The notes beneath the pieces are model-generated. The model was not told where the DNA came from. It ran no database searches and saw only the letters and a program-made list of their open reading frames with translations. Shown here in pieces: positions 6,377 through 9,104 of a stretch of 9,104 bases of DNA. Made by a program: the position numbers and the translations under genes. The stretch is from contig DPMO01000089.1 of assembly GCA_003541445.1 (NCBI GenBank), forward strand, positions 1 to 9,104, in the 5' to 3' direction. Position 1 is the first letter of the stretch. Every line of letters begins with the position of its first letter. This stretch comes from Clostridiales bacterium. GTDB taxonomy: Bacteria; Bacillota; Sulfobacillia; UBA995; UBA9673.

Positions 6377-8099
6377 AAGGTGGCGGGTGGCCCGCCCGCC
6401 GGCGGGGGCGGTCACCACCCTTTCCTCGGAGCTCGGGATATCCCGCATCCTGGCGACGGTCTTGGCCAACAGGGGCCTTGTCCGGACGGCTGACGCCAGG
6501 GCCTTCCTCGAGCGGCGTCCGGGGGCTCCGGACGACCCCTTCCTCCTGGAGGGGATGGACCGGGCCGTCACCCGCCTCCTGTCCGCACTGCAGAGCGGTG
6601 AGCGCATATGCGTGTACGGCGACTATGACGTGGACGGGCTCACGGCGGCGGCCGTCCTCGTCACCGTCCTCCGGGAGGCGGGGGCCTCTGTCACCTGGTA
6701 CATCCCGTCCCGGACCGCCGAGGGCTACGGGCTCAACGCGGAGGCCCTCCGCCGCATCAGGGCCGGAGGTTCCGACCTCGTCGTCACCGTGGACTGCGGG
6801 ACCACGGCCGTCGCCGAGGCGGCTCTGGCCCGTTCGCTGGGGCTCGGACTCATCATCACGGACCACCATACGCCGGGCCCCGTCCTGCCAGCGGCGGACG
6901 CCCTGGTGAACCCGAGAAGGGCCGGGAGCGGCTACCCCTTCGAAGACCTCGCCGGGGTCGGTGTCGCCTACAAGCTCAGCCAGGCTCTCACCGCCTTCCT
7001 CGGTCGGGCCGACGGGGACCGCCTCTGGCGAGGACTTGAGGACCTCGTGGCCCTCGGGACGGTGTGCGACGTGGTCCCTCTGACGGGGGAGAACCGCTTC
7101 CTCGTGTGGCGCGGCCTCGAACTCTTCTCGCCGCCGGCCCGGGTGGGTCTGGCGGCGCTCGGGGAGGTGGCCGGACTCGACGGTGCGGAGGCGACGACCC
7201 GGCACCTCGCCTTCGCCTACGGGCCCAGGCTCAACGCCGCGGGGCGCCTCGGCGACGCCGAGCGGGCCCTCCGCCTCCTCCTCACCCAGGACGAGGACGA
7301 AGCCCGGCGCCTGGCGGTGGAACTCGACCACGGCAACCGGGAGCGGCAGGCCCTTGAGGCGGCCATCCTCGAGGAGGTCGTCGAGCGGGTCGTGCGGGAG
7401 GTGGACCTCGAGACGGAGCGGGCCATCGTCCTGGCCGGTCGGGGATGGCACGAAGGGGTCATCGGCATCGTCGCCTCACGGGTGGTGGAGAGGTTCGCGC
7501 GGCCGGCCCTGCTGGTGGCCATCAACGACGGCGTGGGGCGCGGCAGCGGCCGCAGCGTCCCAGGCTTCGACCTCGTCTCGGCCTTGGCGGACTGTGCGGG
7601 CCATCTCCTGAGGTACGGAGGGCACCGGATGGCGGCCGGCTTCGAGATTGGCGAAGACGCTTTCGAGGGCTTCTGCCGCGATTTCCTGGCCCTGGCGCGC
7701 GAGAGGCTTGGGGACGACGACCTCGAAAGAGAACTCTCTGTGGACGCGGTCGTGGAGCCCGGCCTGCTGGCCGCGTCGGTCGAGGAGTTCGCCCGGGAGC
7801 TGGCCCTCCTCGAGCCGCACGGGACGGGCAATCCCGAGCCGGTCCTGGCCGTGGGTGGGGCGCGGTTCCTGTCGGTTCGGCCCGTCGGGTCCGGGGGTCG
7901 GCATCTGCGGGCCAGGGTGGCGGTAGGGGGGCGGGTCTTCGGCGCCGTCGGGTTCGGTCTCGGCGGCCGCGCGGCGGACCTCAGGGCGGTGGGCGGCCCG
8001 GTCCACATCGCCTTCCGACCCGCCTGGGACGAGTGGCAGGGCGAGCGGAGGGTCGAGCTCAGGCTTTTGGACGTCTCGGTCGAGGGTCCCGGACCGTAG
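6297..8099 (+). CDS. recJ: Single-stranded-DNA-specific exonuclease RecJ
   Basis: RecJ degrades single-stranded DNA 5' to 3' in recombinational and mismatch repair, using two metal ions. Numbering from GTG 6297 (600 residues), DHH-domain motifs are complete: DYDVDG (109-114), VDCG (165-168), DHH (189-191), the VALGTVCDVVPL segment and GPRLNAAGRLG. The DHHA1 domain has WHEGVIGIVASR, GRGSGRS (414-420) and GGHRMAAG (from 441). A C-terminal OB-type domain begins near EPHGTGNPEPVLAV. At 600 residues it resembles the short RecJ core of Escherichia coli and lacks the C-terminal extension of Bacillus subtilis RecJ (about 786). The start is uncertain. GTG 6297 has GAGGAG 10 bases upstream and overlaps the lapA-like gene by 80 bases. 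GTG 6327 has GGAGGAG 13 bases upstream. GTG 6387 follows AAGG with a 6-base spacing and avoids overlap but loses the RRWRV segment, which resembles the N-terminus of other RecJ proteins, so I favour an upstream start. Confidence 0.95.
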   Translation: MRPRRSPSRPVRLREVRPTVREPAAARRWRVARPPAGAVTTLSSELGISRILATVLANRGLVRTADARAFLERRPGAPDDPFLLEGMDRAVTRLLSALQSGERICVYGDYDVDGLTAAAVLVTVLREAGASVTWYIPSRTAEGYGLNAEALRRIRAGGSDLVVTVDCGTTAVAEAALARSLGLGLIITDHHTPGPVLPAADALVNPRRAGSGYPFEDLAGVGVAYKLSQALTAFLGRADGDRLWRGLEDLVALGTVCDVVPLTGENRFLVWRGLELFSPPARVGLAALGEVAGLDGAEATTRHLAFAYGPRLNAAGRLGDAERALRLLLTQDEDEARRLAVELDHGNRERQALEAAILEEVVERVVREVDLETERAIVLAGRGWHEGVIGIVASRVVERFARPALLVAINDGVGRGSGRSVPGFDLVSALADCAGHLLRYGGHRMAAGFEIGEDAFEGFCRDFLALARERLGDDDLERELSVDAVVEPGLLAASVEEFARELALLEPHGTGNPEPVLAVGGARFLSVRPVGSGGRHLRARVAVGGRVFGAVGFGLGGRAADLRAVGGPVHIAFRPAWDEWQGERRVELRLLDVSVEGPGP

Positions 8100-8119
8100 G
8101 GGAGCCGGCCTCGGGCTAG

Positions 8120-8135
8120 ACCGGGAAGAGCCGGT
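8120..8135. repeat. Short inverted repeat between recJ and apt
   Basis: ACCGG and CCGGT form a 5-bp inverted repeat around GAAGAG, 20 bases after the recJ stop. A seven-T run occurs at 8158-8164, but 22 bases further on, so this is not a convincing terminator. Transcription may continue into apt. Confidence 0.25.
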
Positions 8136-8170
8136 GGTCATGGGCGATGTTCTGCGATTTTTTTCGTGGT

Positions 8171-8177
8171 GGAGGGG
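8171..8177 (+). promoter_or_regulatory. Ribosome binding site of apt
   Basis: GGAGGGG lies 6 bases before TTG 8184 and decides that start over the two in-frame GTG codons at 8166 and 8169, which have only a T-rich stretch upstream. Confidence 0.7.
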
Positions 8178-8183
8178 TCCGGA

Positions 8184-8708
8184 TTGCTGTCTTGTGAGGA
8201 GCTGAAAGCCAGGATAAGGGAGGTCCCGGACTGGCCGGAGCCGGGAATCAGCTTCAAGGACATCACGCCCCTGCTCAAGGACCGGGAGGCCTGGCGGGCG
8301 GCGGTCAAGCGCATGGCCGACCTCTGCCGGCCGTTCCCGGCGGAGGCCATCGTCGCCCCGGAGGCGCGGGGGTTCATCATGGCCTCGGCCTTGGCCTACG
8401 AGATGGGCCTCGGCTGGGTGCCGGTCCGGAAGAGGGGCAAGCTTCCGGCGGCCACCCTGGCCAGCGAGTACAAGCTCGAGTACGGGGCGGACGTCCTCGA
8501 GATCCACCGCGACGCCCTCAGGCCGGGAGAGAAGGTCCTGGTCGTCGACGACGTCCTGGCCACGGGCGGCACGGTGGCGGCAACGCTGGACCTTGTCCGT
8601 CAGCTCGGGGCCGAGGTCTCGGCTGTGGCCTTTCTCATCGAACTCACCTACATCCCCGGCCGCGAGAAGCTCGCGGACTACGAGGTCGTGTCACTGCTGA
8701 AGTACTAG
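8184..8708 (+). CDS. apt: Adenine phosphoribosyltransferase
   Basis: Apt joins adenine and phosphoribosyl pyrophosphate to give AMP in purine salvage, in the cytoplasm. From TTG 8184 the protein has 174 residues, the usual length. It shows the family opening IREVPDWPEPGISFKDITPLL and the segment APEARGF (around E60) with VPVRKRGKLP downstream. The phosphoribosyl pyrophosphate-binding loop VVDDVLATGGT is at about 120-130 with D122 and D123, followed by the C-terminal IELTYIPGREKL. The TTG start is chosen for its GGAGGGG site; GTG 8166 would add six residues that lack a ribosome site. It follows recJ by 84 bases on the same strand, as in many Bacillota. The relA gene that often comes next is not present; instead a minus-strand gene converges, with 7 bases between the stop codons. 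Confidence 0.97.
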   Translation: MLSCEELKARIREVPDWPEPGISFKDITPLLKDREAWRAAVKRMADLCRPFPAEAIVAPEARGFIMASALAYEMGLGWVPVRKRGKLPAATLASEYKLEYGADVLEIHRDALRPGEKVLVVDDVLATGGTVAATLDLVRQLGAEVSAVAFLIELTYIPGREKLADYEVVSLLKY

Positions 8709-8715
8709 CCCCGAC

Positions 8716-9104
8716 CTAGCCCCTCACGAACGCGTTGGTCTTCTTCTCCCGACTCACGGTGGTGCGGGGGCCGTGGCCGGGGAGGACGACCGTCCGGTCG
8801 GGGAGGGCGTAGATGACCTCCCTGATGGACTTCTCGAGGGTGTCCCAGTCGCCGCCCGGGAGGTCGGTCCTCCCGACCGACCCGGCGAAAAGGGTGTCGC
8901 CCGAGAAGCAGAGGGAAGGGGCCTCCGGTTCGCGGTCGAGGACGAGGCACACGCTGCCGCGGGAGTGCCCCGGGGTGTGTCGGACGACGAACTCGAGGGT
9001 GCCGGCCTTGAGGCGGTCACCGTCGGCGAGTTCCCGGTCCGGAGTCACCCTGGCGGCACCGCCGGCCCCGGGCAAGAGTGCCGAGAGGCTTACCAGCGGG
9101 CTCT
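8716..9104 (-). CDS. MBL-fold metallo-hydrolase, glyoxalase II-like (partial)
   Basis: This is the C-terminal part, about 128 residues, of a metallo-beta-lactamase-fold hydrolase resembling the hydroxyacylglutathione hydrolase (glyoxalase II) group of small bacterial enzymes. Visible family motifs are HTPGHSRGSVCLVL (a metal-ligand histidine), SGDTLFAGSVGRTDLPGGDW (the bridging aspartate and the group signature) and LPGHGPRTTVSREKKTNAF (the last metal-ligand histidine). The N-terminal HxHxDH motif must lie beyond base 9104. The frame stays open to the window edge, and the residues before TTG 9075 fit the family, so that codon is not the true start. Substrate is unknown; bacillithiol or other thiol esters, or unrelated esters, are possible. 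The gene converges on apt. In related genomes a similar gene often lies downstream of relA and dtd on the same strand. Confidence 0.9.
   Translation of the reverse strand, partial: SPLVSLSALLPGAGGAARVTPDRELADGDRLKAGTLEFVVRHTPGHSRGSVCLVLDREPEAPSLCFSGDTLFAGSVGRTDLPGGDWDTLEKSIREVIYALPDRTVVLPGHGPRTTVSREKKTNAFVRG

Noticed and set aside
6267..7451. Long minus-strand open frame opposite recJ
   Set aside because: The plus strand encodes complete RecJ motifs; the antisense product has no recognisable domain and no ribosome site that stands out.
8120..8164. Intrinsic terminator between recJ and apt
   Set aside because: The 5-bp inverted repeat and the seven-T run are 22 bases apart, so they do not form a proper terminator.
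1..9104. tRNA, rRNA, CRISPR array, insertion sequence or attachment site
   Set aside because: No cloverleaf, direct-repeat array, transposase frame or terminal inverted repeats were seen; nearly all bases belong to recognised coding regions.

Overview
This is a high-GC (about 70 percent by eye) bacterial chromosome segment. It is densely coded, with GTG and TTG starts and strong Shine-Dalgarno sites. The order secD, secF, (insert), lapA-like, recJ, apt resembles the conserved housekeeping neighbourhood of many Clostridia-like Bacillota (Firmicutes). I infer a high-GC member of that phylum, possibly thermophilic or uncultured; the sequence alone does not fix the species.

Layout. Positions 2-2309 hold secD (5' end outside the window) and secF, overlapping by 14 bases and ending in a clear intrinsic terminator (2331-2354). 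A 149-base gap (2310-2458) carries the terminator and a perfect inverted repeat. Positions 2459-5841 hold two overlapping genes. The first encodes an AAA+ ATPase of the magnesium-chelatase/MoxR type and the second a large protein with a C-terminal von Willebrand A (VWA) metal-binding domain. Positions 5921-8099 hold a small LapA-domain membrane protein and the single-strand exonuclease RecJ. After an 84-base gap comes apt (adenine phosphoribosyltransferase, 8184-8708). It converges on a minus-strand metallo-beta-lactamase-fold hydrolase, of which only the C-terminal part lies in the window (8716-9104).

How the genes work together. SecD and SecF form the accessory membrane complex that helps the Sec translocon export proteins. 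RecJ and Apt are independent housekeeping enzymes of DNA repair and purine salvage. The least explained part is the AAA+/VWA pair. Such pairs usually form an ATP-driven chaperone or metal-insertion machine, but no cobalamin, chlorophyll or other chelatase partner gene is visible here, so the target is unknown.

Main oddities. The AAA+ gene has no canonical start codon in its reading frame upstream of the Walker A motif, which suggests a non-canonical start or a one-base indel. The AAA+ protein also has a Cys/His cluster and a long disordered tail ending in a short amphipathic segment. SecD seems to have an extra N-terminal hydrophobic segment and SecF has an Arg-rich N-terminal extension. The relA gene that often follows apt is absent here.
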